NCBI GenBank assembly: GCA_039583875.1
Contig: CM077165.1
Span: forward strand, 72,032,757 to 72,096,756
DNA from: Platanthera guangdongensis
Lineage: Eukaryota; Streptophyta; Magnoliopsida; Asparagales; Orchidaceae
Length of the DNA: 64,000 bases
Direction of reading: 5' to 3'
The position numbers were made by a program, and so were the translations under genes. Each line of letters starts with the position of its first letter. Positions within the stretch are counted from its first letter, which is position 1. Shown one piece after another: positions 53,377-63,640 of this stretch. The notes beneath the pieces are model-generated. The model saw only the letters and a program-made list of their open reading frames with translations. It did not search any database and was not told the DNA's origin.

Positions 53377-54590
53377 ACCATCTTATGGCGACGGTCAAGC
53401 ATGCACAGGATGTCAACAAGGTGAAGTTCTTCGCTTTACGGTTGATAAGACGCGGTCCAGATGCAAATCACCTTTGGAGGTTGTCCACTGTAATCTGGTG
53501 GGACCGACCGTCACCGCCAGTCTTGTAGGCAGCCGGTATATGTTGATATTAGTTGATGCCTATACGAGGTATACTTGGGTATACTTCATGAAGGAGAAGT
53601 CCAACATGTTTCGCTTGTTTGTGGAGTTCAAGAAGCTTGTGGAGGGCCAGCTTGGCCTGCGGATAAAGAATTTGAGGACAAGCATCAGTGGTGAGTTCAG
53701 CTCAACCGAGTTCTCGAACTTTTTGCAGGAAGCATGGGATCCGAAGGGAGCTTTCTCGTGGACATACTTCACAGCAAGGTGGTGTTGCAGATCGGATGAT
53801 CCGTTTGTTGATGAAGACTTAAAAGTGTTAGCTTCAATGCAAAGGCATTCTTATGGCCTTTTGGGCAGAAGGGATGGCCTCTACGGCACATATCATCAAT
53901 CGGATGCCTCTTAGTCTGATCAATGTGAAGACTCCATATGAGCTAATGTTCGGGGTGAAGCCCAGTGTGAAACACCTTCGGGTGTTTGGATCTACCTGCT
54001 ACTTACACGCTCTGGATGCTCTCAAGACGAAGTTAGTCTTTGTTCGGTATGATGAGCAGAAGAGAAGATGGAGGTGTATGGATCCTGCGATGAAGGGGTT
54101 AATCGTGTCGAGAGACGTTGTCTTCGATGAGCTGACGTCGTATTGGGGTAGCTCATGTATGGAGCTAGAGGAGAGCAGGTCAGATGATGGGTTGAAGGTG
54201 GTTACTGCTAATGGTAAGATGGAGCTACCTGTGTCAATAGGAGCTCCAGGTTGTTCTAGCTTCAGGGAAGAGACGTCTAGGTCAGGAAGCAAGGGGAGCG
54301 ACACTCCAGGTGCTTCTGGCTCAAAGACGGAGGCTTATAGTTTGGGAAGCGAGGGGAGCGATGTTTCAGGTAGTTCTTGTTCAAGAGCGGAGGCTTCTGG
54401 TTCAGGTAGCAGGGGGAGCGTTGCTCCAGGTGCTTCTGGTTCCAGTGCGGTGGCTTCTTTTTCAGGAAGCAAGGGGAGCATCGTTCCGATCTTGCTCGGG
54501 AACGAAGCTGGTTCAGGAGGAGTAGCGGAGGTGGCTAGCCGTGATCAGGCTCATCAGAGGTCGAAGAGGATCAGCAACCCACCATCTTGA
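53377..54590 (+). pseudogene. pol: Copia G integrase core and linker
   Basis: The integrase core is readable with frame changes: HCNLVGP where K has HGDLMGQ, so the first catalytic Asp is Asn. It reads RTSISGEF where K has RSDNSGEF, so the second catalytic Asp is Ser. From 53853 the frame 54590 continues with INRMPLSLINVKTPYELMFG, KHLRVFGSTCYLH and VVFDELTSYWGS. It then enters a Ser/Gly-rich linker with a tandem repeat and HQRSKRISNPPS. Both catalytic changes and the frameshift near 53730 make the integrase inactive. Confidence 0.88.
54270..54495 (+). repeat. 60-bp coding tandem repeat in G linker
   Basis: Four in-frame units of about 60 bp (20 residues: GSxGSxxPGASGSxxEAxS), for example GSKGSDTPGASGSKTEAYSL. 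K has only one equivalent segment (ASGSGSRGII), so the array expanded in G. Confidence 0.85.
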
Positions 54591-54988
54591 TATAGTAAAG
54601 GGAACGCAGTGAGCTTGGTCTCATGTTTCCTTGCAAGCCCTCAGGTCGAGCGAGTATCTTCTAGCTGTGATGACACTACTGGAGTCAAGGAGGTGGATGG
54701 CGCCAAGGCTGAGGAGGTGACTAATCTCAGAGGTGAGGAGGCTTGGCCCCTTGGGCCCAAGGTTGTTGTTTATACTCCTGTGACACACAAGCGGAGGTCT
54801 AAGCTGAATAAGAAGGCAGAGGGAAGCATGGCTCCTTTTGGGAGATGCTGGAGGGCTCCCTCATGGTCCAGGATATGCAGGGCGGGGACCATGTCTTGGA
54901 CATCTCCACGAAGGCGCTATCAGACGGACCAGGTGCAAGGTTACGGAAGCTGCTGGGGTGGTTCACCACTTCTCACTTCAAGGAGGAG
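54591..54988 (+). pseudogene. pol: Remains of G RT and RNase H ends plus PPT
   Basis: The start of RT is recognisable (TGVKEVDGAKAEEVTNL against TGVKEWEDAMKEEITAL in K; TPVTHKRRSKLNKKAEGSM). After about 54835 it changes frame, and the next recognisable part is the very end of RNase H, LLGWFTTSHFKEEC, whose stop overlaps the LTR start. The RT palm and the RNase H catalytic part are missing. The polypurine tract CAAGGAGGAG lies at 54979-54988. Confidence 0.8.
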
Positions 54989-56678
54989 TGTTGAAAATTG
55001 TGAAGTGAAAGTGGGTGATTGGACAATTTGGGAGACCTGTCCGCGCGGACTATGCGGACAGGATTGGCGGATAGCCAGGTCGGCAGAGCTGTTACAGACA
55101 GCTTGTTCTTTGGCGGCCTGGGAAGTCAGCTCGCGCGACCTAAGTGAACAGAAGTGGCGGCCTGTCAGGCCGGCCCATGCTCAGCAAGCAGTTGGATCTT
55201 AGAAGGTAACCGGGCGGATAGTGATTCTATCCGCGGAGTCCAGTAAGGAGAACACTGGACTGGAGCTCGGCAGACCGACTTGGAAGATGCCTTGGTCTAG
55301 CTCTGGTGGAGCGTCAAGCGGAAGCCGCGGAGGTCGCCAGTCAGTGCGGACAGGTACTGGAGTTCGCTGGAGCAGGCAGACTGGATCTAGTGTCCGCTAG
55401 TAATGGAGACTGGCCCTTGTCGCTAGTGGTGTGGACCTGGTTCTGAACCAAGTCCAGGTTTGGCTCAGTCCGGGGAGATCGCGCAGTTAAGCGCGGACTG
55501 CTACTCAGTCTGCCGAGCTCGGAAGCAGTGCGATGTGCCTTGGTTGCGAGCTGGGGGAATACGGTCTGAGGTCGCGTCCGCAAGGCGTGTGGGATGGAGT
55601 TGTGTCCGCTGAATCTGGCGGTTGTCTTGGTGGCGTGGCTGTGGAATCAGGATGTGCGGACTGGACCTGAATGTGCAGTGTGTGCGGACTGGAGCTGTGT
55701 CCGCAGATAGGCGGACAAGGTGTTGTTGTAGAGTCTGACTGTGACGGCAGACTGGCTTGGCCTTTGGCAACAATGAGGACTGCCTGTTATCCAACCTTGG
55801 TGAAGCAAAGCAGACTGACATGTTATCCGGCCTTGGTGAAGCATAGGCGGTCTGGCTATCTCGCAGAGGACGCGGCAGACAAGGAGTGTATCTGCGGTTT
55901 GCGGATACACTTGTTCTTGCTGCGGGATGAGGCAGTGATCCTATCGGCTAGGGCGGTGACCACACTCCTCATCTTGCCTATAAATAGGACCCCTATCACA
56001 TCAGGAAGTAGGAGCGAATGAATAGTAAGTGAGCCTGCCAACAGTTACTGCAGACTGGTTTTTAGTATCCGCGCGAGTTGATGGAGTTGACTGATTTGTG
56101 CTGTGCAGGTTGTGTGGATAGCACTGGAAAGCTAGGACTTGGCTCTGACTGCGATCAGGGACAATGCGGACTCTGCGGTTAAGCAATAGGTGGTAAACAG
56201 CAAGTCGCGGACAGCGACCAGGTGTTTTTCTCTTTGGCAACTTATTTCCGAGTTCAATAAGTCGTCTGCTTCATGCGGCCTATTTAGTTTGGCATCAGCA
56301 GCTTGTGCGGTCTGGCAGCTAGGCGACCTCGCGGTTAGGCAGCTTGCAGATCGGCGACTAGTGCTTAGCTTTGGAATAAGGGGCAGTCCGCGCAGCTTGA
56401 TTTGCGGTCTGGCGACCTGGCGGACTGTGCGGACTCCTTAGTGCAGCAATAGATCCGGCGGCTACTTGTGCAGTCCGCGTGGCTTGTCTTGTCTTGTATT
56501 TGTAGTCTCTACTTCCCCTGAGGTGGTTTTGGCAAATCATGTCTCGCCATGTATGTCTCGCCTTGTAAAGGAGATTGCTGTTATCAATAAAGACTCTTAA
56601 TTATTGCATGTGTTTCTGATTATGACTTACTTTAGTTGAGATAACCCCTGCTCATTTCAAGATCCAGAAAATTTAACA
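54989..56678 (+). repeat. G 3' LTR
   Basis: 1690 bp, TGTTGAAAATTGTG...TTTAACA. Rich in GCGGAC and its complement GTCCGC, sometimes joined as GTCCGCGCGGAC (55030). A TATA box lies at 55979, and AATAAAGACT near 56586 may act as a poly(A) signal. ORFs here follow the motif repeats and are not genes. Confidence 0.93.
55979..55987 (+). promoter_or_regulatory. TATA box in G LTR
   Basis: TATAAATAG followed by 'gacccctatcacatc'. The sister LTR of K has the same box and a similar downstream sequence (60126), so the promoter is conserved. Confidence 0.75.
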
Positions 56679-56993
56679 GCTCCACTTATTTTCCTTGCAG
56701 CAATGTCATTTACCATACGAGAGATCATAATAGTAAGAACTAGGAAGTATAGATTTTTATTCTTCAGTCAGATTATGATTATATAATTTTGTGATTATGA
56801 AAAAAATATAAAAAATAAAAAACTTACCCAAATAGTGGCACAAATCCCCCCGAATTTTGAGACAACGATCAATAAAGGTTTGGTTTTTATCCATATTGAA
56901 CCATTTGCACTCCAAGTTGAGAGTAGATTGAGCATGATCATGAGCAAAATCAATGCACTACATATCAATAAAATTGTTCCTCCAAAAGAGATT
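56679..56993 (-). pseudogene. Probable host-gene fragment: two exons and an 88-nt intron
   Basis: Lies between the LTRs of G and H and matches neither. On the minus strand an open exon at 56957-56828 (130 nt, 43 codons plus one base) is preceded by ...ATATGTAG and followed by GTAAGT. It contains LECKWFNMDK and IDRCLKIRGDL. The intron (56827-56740) is very AT-rich, has a CTGAC branch-point motif and ends CTTCCTAG. The next exon (56739-56679) is open in the continuing phase (LTIMISRMVNDIAARK) until G cuts it off. H cuts the upstream intron at 56993. I do not recognise the protein. It may be a genuine disrupted gene, a pseudogene, or a captured fragment. Confidence 0.55.
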
Positions 56994-57416
56994 TGTTTCG
57001 TGCTCTAGATCGAGAGCGCGTGCACTGGGAAGAGGAGAAAATTCCTCGAGGGAGGGGGAGGAGAAGCTCCGACGAGCTATGGTGGCAGCGGCGGCTTGCG
57101 ACTTGCGAACGACAGATGCAGGCTGCAGGATCGCGGGATCGCGATGCGGCGGGTTCGGGGTGAGGCTAGGGAAACCAGCGAAAAATAAGAGAAAATGTAG
57201 AGAGAGGGAACTAGTGAGAGGAAGAGAAATTGAAAATACTTCTTGCTTCCACACTTGGTTCCTCATCTGTGTATAAGTAGTCACACCAAAAATACCCCCT
57301 CCCCCCCCCCCCCGACGAAAGATCAAGATGAGTGCATAATAATAAAATAGAAAGTAAAACTAGATAGGGGTCAGCAATATATGCGACCATGGCGGAACCA
57401 AAGTGGGACCGTAACA
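56994..57416 (-). repeat. H 3' LTR
   Basis: 423 bp, TGTTTCGTGCTC...GGACCGTAACA on the plus strand. Contains a C13 run at 57301-57313. A polypurine tract (minus GGGCAGGGTGGAGA) is at 57417-57430. Possible TSD agatt at 56989-56993. Confidence 0.85.
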
Positions 57417-58445
57417 TCTCCACCCTGCCCGACGACAAGCTTGCCCTCAAGCTTGTTCTATGGTGACGGTCGGCGTCCGATCCCCCATGTCAGTGTCAGC
57501 TTCCCGTTCAGCAGCTGAGTTGTCTACCTCCAACCAGAAGAAGCGCTTGCAGCGATGTCCACTAAAAAATGGCTCCTCGCAGTTGTAACAGATGCTCTTG
57601 GCACGACGGTCACTAATCTCTTGTAGTGACAGTCGACGAATGGTAGCAGGGCGGTCGACATCGCGGTCCGGGGCGAGGAGACTGGTTGACGCCGATGGCA
57701 GAGGGGGCAGAATATGACTGGACCCCTCGGTGTCCTGGTGATGTAGATGAGGGTGATATAAAAGCAGACGCTTCTCGCAGATGCGAGTCAAACTCATTGC
57801 AGTGGTTAGATTTGCGGGTGCCTGAAATTCTACGTCCATGCAGAGGTGCTGATGGAGTCCTACCGTGAAGATGGAAACCTGCTGTGTCGGAAGAACCCAG
57901 GTAGTGTGGGCAGGTGGACATGAAATTGTTTAAGGTACTCGTTGATCGGTCCGGTGTACCAGAGGGAAATGAGATCCCCAAGGTATTGTTGTGGAGGGGT
58001 GAGCCGAAGCGGAGGGTACACTTCACCTTGAAATCTCCGTAAGTTAGGAGTGGTTTCTCTCGTTGCAGTTAGGAAAACCAAAGATGCACGGGGCCCATCA
58101 GGTGGAAGACAGTAATATTGAGACACTCTTCCCAAGGGTTGTGCTGGTGAGAGAAGAACTGATCGCAATGAGAGAGCCAGGCTAAGGGGTCTTCATGGTC
58201 GTAGAATATTGGAAAGTCCAGCCGCAAGTTTCGTGGCACCCCGTTGCCCTCGTGCTGCGGGGGGTGGGGGGGGACTCCGGTGGGGTTGGCGGATTCGGAG
58301 CCTCACTGGAGGAGCCTGTTGCCAGTTGGGCCGTTATGTTAACCTCTAGTTGGGTGGTGACTACGATAATGAGGGTGTTGTTGTTATCTGCTATGAGCTT
58401 GGCGTGAGACTCAAAAATTTGTGAGAGGGACGACTGGTCGGCCAT
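57417..58445 (-). pseudogene. gag: H gag with pol deleted to its last codons
   Basis: Starts MADQSSLSQIFESHAKLIA at 58445. Frameshifts divide it into at least four pieces: N-terminal coil and proline linker, a capsid piece (LISLWYTGPINEYLKQFHV), VEFQAPANLTTAMSL, and a knuckle CYNCEEPFFSGHRC. The gag end (VTIEQA) is followed directly by sequence readable as KLEGKLVVGQGGDV, which resembles the C-terminus of Reina-type pol. The deletion thus removed almost all of pol. The GAACAAGCTTGAGGGCAAGC junction (about 57437-57456) has AAGCTTG and CAAGCTTG repeats that could have mediated it. Confidence 0.85.
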
Positions 58446-58872
58446 TGCGTGGGACGAAATTTGTGGATTATCGACGTCGGAGGAAATGGAGGAAAGAGGT
58501 ACTGGCGGCTAAAGTAGCCCGGTAGAGGCTGCGAGCAAGGGGCTCCTGTCGATGGAGGAGCCGAGAAGGATGCGCTGGGGATTAGGGATGGAGGAGATGG
58601 GCTAGGGCGAAGCAGGTCGGGGCAGTCGATGCTGGGCGGCGCTTGTCGGGGCGGCGCAGGTCAAGACAGTGCTGATCGGGCCGGAGCAGTTTGGTACGGA
58701 GCCCCCGACACTGTTGGAGTTCGGCCGGAGGGGCGCGGTTCCGGCCAGAAGGGGGCGGTTCGGGCTGGAGCAGTTCGGCGTGGAGCCGGCGGTGCGAAGT
58801 GCCCGAGGCGCGTAGACGGCGCTAGATCCGAAGTTTCAGCGGCGGGGAGGAGAGTTACCAATGATGCCAAGT
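58446..58872 (-). other. H leader, GC-rich, no gene
   Basis: GC-rich leader between the 5' LTR and gag. The minus strand has TTGGCATCATTGGT just inside the LTR end, a poor match to a Met PBS. Repeats of 'ggtcggggc' and 'ggagcagttcgg' occur at 58615-58790. The 128-codon frame at 58629-59015 (plus) has no recognisable motif and crosses the LTR boundary. Confidence 0.5.
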
Positions 58873-59131
58873 TGTTACGTGTCCTAGATCGAGAGCGCGT
58901 GCACGAGGGAAGAAGAGGGAAGTCCTCGAGGGTGGGGGAGGTGAAGCTCCGGCGAGCTATTACAGCGGGGGCGACTTTCGGGCTGCAGAATCACGATGCG
59001 ACGGGTTCGGCGTGAGGCTAGGGCAACCGGCGGAAAAAGAGAAATTGTACAGCGAGAGAACTAGTGAGAAGTAGAGAAATTGAAAATATTTCTTGCTTCC
59101 ACACTTGGTTCCCCATCCGGGTATAAGTAGT
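58873..59131 (-). repeat. H 5' LTR, partial
   Basis: Collinear with 56994-57280. Starts TGTTACGTGTCC and is cut at 59131 by K. The missing part should lie beyond K's right end, outside the window. Confidence 0.87.
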
Positions 59132-60815
59132 TGTTGAAAATTATGAAGTGAAAGTGAGTGATGGAGCAGACCGCACGGTCTGGGCGCTCTGAGTCTGCGA
59201 CCTGGGCGGACTGTTATTGCGGCCTGGGTGGTCTACGGCCAGAGTAGACTTGGCAGCTTGGGCATCTAGTGGAGAGGCCTGGGCGGTCTGTCTTTGGCGG
59301 TCTGGTGGCGGTGCTCAGCTCGGCCTGCGGCTCTGCAGTTCTTTCTCTTGAAGTAATCGGGCGGATTGGGGATTAACTCTGCGGGGTTGTAGCGGACTCG
59401 GTTAGAGTTCGCGGAGTCTGTTTTGGTGGATTGGTTTTGGAGATCGGCATTGGTCCTTTCCAAGTTCTCCGATGATACGGTTAGTGATAGCCGCATTCCT
59501 GGTGGCGGACTGACCATGGAGTTGGCGGTCTGGGTTTTGTGTCCGCCAAGCTCGCGCTAGTTGTTTGGTGGCTTGATGGACTTGGTCACATTCTGTGACA
59601 AGTCCAGGGTGTTCGCAGTGTCCGCAAAGTCTGATGTTGACCGGGCGATGTGCCTGTTGGTCGTGGACTTGTGCGATGAGCTGATGAAGTGTCCGCAGAG
59701 TTCGCTATTGACCGGGCGGTCTGCCTATTGGTCGTGGACTCATATGGCGGACTGGGGCGTTGTTCTCGAGCTTTGCAGATTGTCTCCATGTCCGCATATG
59801 GCATGCGGACTGATGCAATATGGTCTGTGGCTATGTCTGTGTGCTGCGTAGTGTGTCGGACTGGTGCTGTGTGTGCGGGCTGTTGCCTTGTTCGCATGTA
59901 GCGTGCAGACTGTCACAGTGTATGGGATGTTGTTGTGTCCGCGTGTTGTATGTGTGCGGACTGGCGCAGTGTCTGCCTAGTGGTGGACTGACATTGTCTT
60001 GGCGCATGGAGAATTGTTTGAAGTCCGGCCAAGTCCTTGCCGACACGGCGGACTGGGTTTTGCTAGCTGCGAGCTGGTGTGGTGACTCTATTCATTAGGG
60101 CGGCGACCACACTCCTCACCCCACCTATAAATAGACCACCCGTCACATCTACAGTAACTGAGTGAACAGTAAGTTGAACTCCGATTAATTGGTACGGACT
60201 CGGTTTTCCTATCCGCGCGGGTTGAGCAGACTTAACTGGTTATTGTTTGTAGGTGGCGCGGCTAGCACTGTGGAGCAAGGAGTTTGGTTCTGACTTCAGT
60301 CAGGTGCAGCGAAGCTTGCGGTTTGCAATCGACGGCTAGCCAGTTTTTTCTATGCTTCAACTTTTCCAAGTTCAATAACTTGTCCGCCGGACTCGGCGGT
60401 TAGGCGGTCTGTTCTTCAGTTCGGCAGCAGCTTGCAGTAGTCAGCGAATAACGGTGTGTCCGCGCGACCTCGCAGTCTCGGCGGACTCCGTGTTCTATTC
60501 GTCTTCTAGCAGCATTTTGGGCTGTCTCAGCGACTTCGGCGGACTGGGCGGTCTTGGCGGTCTCTGATTCTGTCCGCTCGGATTTGTTGTAATCTTTTCT
60601 GGTTTCCTTGTGTACTCGCGAAATCATGTCTCGCCATGTATATCTTGCCTTGTAAAGAAGATAGTGAATATATGATTTGCTTGCTCCTGTGTTTGCTTCT
60701 GGTTGTTTGAGCTTGCTTTCCTAGTTTCCGCTTGATCAAGGTGTGATCTTGATAGCTCTGAGAATATTAATTTGGTGTCAGACTATCTCGTTGATCATCT
60801 TGAAAAATTCTAACA
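59132..60815 (+). repeat. K 5' LTR
   Basis: 1684 bp, TGTTGAAAATTATG...TTCTAACA. Similar to the LTRs of G at both ends and around the TATA box. The middle has diverged but keeps the GCGGACT/GTCCGC word style. No gene seen. Confidence 0.92.
60126..60134 (+). promoter_or_regulatory. TATA box in K LTR
   Basis: TATAAATAG in 'cacctataaatagaccacc', preceded by 'gaccacactcctca' as in the G LTR. Confidence 0.75.
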
Positions 60816-60827
60816 TGCTATCAGAGG
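60816..60827 (+). other. Primer binding site of K
   Basis: TGCTATCAGAGG immediately after the LTR. It differs from the usual TGGTATCAGAGG by one base. Confidence 0.78.
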
Positions 60828-60903
60828 GAGGTTCAGTTGCTTGAGCAGTGGTCAACTTGTGTTGTGCTCTGTGCTTCTGAAAGCTTAGACCAAGGTTGTT
60901 GCA

Positions 60904-61780
60904 ATGAAAGGGGGTTATACAAGAGGTCTAGGTATTGAACTCTTAACGCTGAATAACTTTAAAAAATGGAAGTCGTGCATGAAGAGTTATCTTCTAGGAG
61001 AGGAGCTATGGGAGGTCGTCGGTGGTGACAACAGGCAAGAAGTTACAGCTGCATTTGGGACTGCTGAGCACGTGATGGTCTGGAGGAAAACTAATGCAAA
61101 GGCTGAGTTTACCCTCAAGCGGGATGTTTCACCGGAACTGTTTGATCACATCATTGGTTGTGAGTCAGCTGCTGATATTTGGACAACTATTGATGGGTTG
61201 TTCAAAAGGAAGAATGTGTCAAGGCTACAGTTTCTAGAGAATGAGTTGGCTAGGACAACTCAAGGAGACCTGACCATCTCTAAGTTCTTTCTGAAGATGA
61301 AGAGTCTGTGTGCTGAGTTATCAGCGTTTGATCCTGATGATCCCATCTCTGAGGCTAAGATGAAAAGGCACATAATCCGCCGCTTGCGGAAGGGGTATTT
61401 GGCCTCTGTAACCTCTGTTCAAGCTGGGCAACTCAGCCATCTCTGCCGGAACTTGAGAACCTGCTTGCTTCGCAGGAAAGTTTGGCTAGACAGATGACTG
61501 GAGTCACTATCTCTGAAGAAGGTAGTGAAGCGCTCTTCATAGGAAAGAAGAAGAAGAAGAGATGAGAAGGGAAGAAGAAGAAGACTGTTGTTGAAAATGA
61601 GCCTTCAACCTCTTATCTGCCAGAGAGGAGCGCTACTCCTAAGAAGGATTGGAAGAAGAATTTGAAGTGCTACAGGTGTCATCAGTCGGGTCACTTCAAG
61701 CGTGACTATAAGGTCAAGCTGCAGCCTGGGCATGCTGCAGGCAAGGAGGAAGCTTGCTCTAGTATTGAGGAAGCTGGCTG
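60904..61780 (+). pseudogene. gag: Copia K gag
   Basis: MKGGYTRGLGIELLTLNNF starts a copia gag with KWKSCMKSYLLGEELW, CESAADIWTTIDGLF, LQFLENELARTTQGDLTI and MKRHIIRRLRKGY. A frameshift near 61425 moves the reading to LENLLASQESLARQM, followed by a lysine-rich stretch with a TGA at about 61562. The knuckle is CYRCHQSGHFKRDY: the last zinc-binding Cys is Tyr. The signal runs to a TGA at about 61780, next to the protease. Confidence 0.9.
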
Positions 61781-61793
61781 AGGTGGAGCTTTC

Positions 61794-62501
61794 ATGACGG
61801 GCACTTATGTCCGTGCCTTGTCCTCCATCGACTTTGAAGACGATTGGATCGTGGACTCCGGTTGTGGTCATCACCTCACCAGAGACAAGTCGAAGTTCTC
61901 CTCACCGCAAACTTACTCAGGTAACGAATCTATTATTACTGATGATAATACTATTTATGCAGTAGAGAAGGAGGGGGTTGTGTCCTTGGGTAGTGATAAG
62001 GGGCCACTCACGTTAAGAAGTGTCTATCATGTACCGGGCATGAAGAAGAACCTCTTCTCTATGACCAATACGGTAGACGCAGGTTATCACGTTCTATTTG
62101 TGCCAACAGAAGTGAAGTTTTTTCGCAACATATCAGTAGTGAAGGCTGATGTTGCTCACGTTGGGAGGAGAGTAAAGAACTTGTTTGCTCTTGCAACAAA
62201 CTCCTACGTTGATCAGATGAGGACCAATGATGGCGCCGCCATATTGCATGAGAGGTTGGAGCATGTAGGGATGGATAAGCTGAAAGCTATGGCAAACAGG
62301 AGCCTTGTGAAAGGCTTGCCTAAGCTATCATCCTTTGGCGATGGTCATGTTTGTGCAGGATGTCAGTATGGTAAGGCTCATCTCCTTCCTTTTGATAAGT
62401 CACAAACAAGCAGCAAAGCACCATCAGAGTGCATCCATGGTGATCTGATGGGCCAACCGTCACTCCTAGCCTTGGTGGGAGCAGATACATGCTTGTGCTG
62501 A
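61794..62501 (+). pseudogene. pol: Copia K protease and integrase N-terminus
   Basis: Protease with DDWIVDSGCGHHLT (catalytic Asp codon at 61854) and GMKKNLFSM. Then integrase zinc residues in HERLEHVGMDKL and CAGCQYGK, and IHGDLMGQ with the first catalytic Asp. A frameshift at about 62480 ends the frame in ALVGADTCLC. The ATG at 61794 is arbitrary; in related elements this region is continuous with gag. Confidence 0.9.
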
Positions 62502-63640
62502 TTGATAATTACTCAAGATATACTTGATTATATTTCTTGAAGGAGAAGTCAGAAACTTTCCATTTGTTTGTGGAGTTCAAGGAGTTGGTGGAGGGTCAGC
62601 TTGGCCTGCAGATCAAGAAGTTTAGATCAGACAACAGTGGTGAGTTTGTCTCCTCCGAATTTTCTAACTTCTGCAATAAGTATGAGATCTACAGAGAGCT
62701 TACTTGTGCTTATACTCCACAACAAAACGGAGTAGCGGAGCGGAAGATCCGTCATCTGACGGAAACTTGCAAGTGATGGCTTCATGCAAAAGACATTCCT
62801 AGGTCTTTCTAGGCAGAGGAAATGTCTTGCGCTTCTTATGTCATCAATCAGATGCCTCTTAGTCCGATCAACATGAAGTCTCCCTTCGAGATGTTGCTGA
62901 AGGAGAAGCCAAGCGTGCATAACCTTCGGCTGTTTGGATCAACTTGCTATGTGCATGTCCCGGATGCTTCAAGGACAAAGCTTGATGCAAAGGCAAGGAA
63001 GCTTGTCTTTGTAGGCTATGATGAGCGGAAGAAGGGATGGAAATGCATGGATCCTGAAACGAAAAAGATTGTTGTATTAAGAGACGTGGTCTTTGATGAA
63101 CTGACATCGTATGGAGTAGGCTCGGTTGAGCTACCAGAGAGCAAGGTTGATGAAGAGCAGAAGGTGGCTGCTGAAGTTCTTCAAGAGGAGCTTGTTGTAT
63201 CACCAGCAGCTCCTGTTGCTTCTAGCTCTGTGGCAAAGGCCTCTGGTTCAGGAAGTAGGGGGATCATTGCTAAAATTTTGTCCAGAAATGGAGCTGAGCC
63301 TGAAGAAGCAACAGAGGTGGTGAGCAAGGAGCATACCCTTCGGAGGTCAAAGAGGAACATCAAGCCACCAGATCAATACTGTGAAGGGAATGCAGTAAGC
63401 TTTGTCTCCTGCTTCTTTGCAGGCTCTTTGGATGAGCGAGAGCCTGCAAATTTCAATGAAGCCACTGGAGTCAAGGAGTGGGAAGATGCCATGAAAGAGG
63501 AGATTACTGCTCTCAAGAAGAATGAAACATGGGACCTTGTGCCCAGGGTTGATGGCATTACTCCAGTGACTTGCAAGTGGGTGTACAAGTTAAAGAAGAA
63601 GGCTAATGGGAGCATCGAAAGATACAAGGCTTGTCTTTTA
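62502..63640 (+). pseudogene. pol: Copia K integrase core, linker and RT start
   Basis: From 62537 the integrase core has KFRSDNSGEF (second Asp) and QQNGVAERKI (Glu). A TGA and a TAG near 62775-62815, each probably from Ser/Trp codons, separate it from the next frame in the same phase (62822-63706). That frame carries INQMPLSPINMKSPFEMLL, RLFGSTCYVHVPD and VVFDELTSYGVG, then a short Ser-rich linker and HTLRRSKRNIKPPD. RT begins with FNEATGVKEWEDAMKEE and TPVTCKWVYKLKKKANGSI. The reading frame changes at about 63635. Confidence 0.9.

Larger units (their letters stand above)
52545..56678 (+). mobile_element. Element G: copia deletion derivative
   Basis: Plus-strand element. The 5' LTR is split by A, so only its last 102 bp (52545-52646) are here. 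The 3' LTR is 54989-56678. The body keeps parts of gag, the integrase and the ends of RT/RNase H, but protease, most of RT and most of RNase H are gone. It is a sister of K (59132-64000), which has the same LTR ends (TGTTGAAAATT, TGAAGTG), PBS and coding order. G depends on other copies for movement. Confidence 0.92.
56994..59131 (-). mobile_element. Element H: Reina-like Ty3 remnant with gag only
   Basis: Direct repeats at 56994-57416 and 58873-59131 are the LTRs, the second cut by K. The space between holds gag in pieces and then, after only a few bases, the extreme C-terminus of pol next to the 3' LTR. Everything from protease to integrase is missing. The gag motif set (SICYNCEEPFFSGHRCKRFF, APANLTTAMSL) resembles Reina-type chromoviruses. 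Confidence 0.85.

Noticed and set aside
54609..55202. 197-codon plus-strand ORF
   Set aside because: Only its first part is RT remnant; the rest is out of frame or LTR sequence.
58629..59015. 128-codon plus-strand ORF
   Set aside because: GC-rich leader and LTR of H read on the opposite strand; crosses the LTR boundary.
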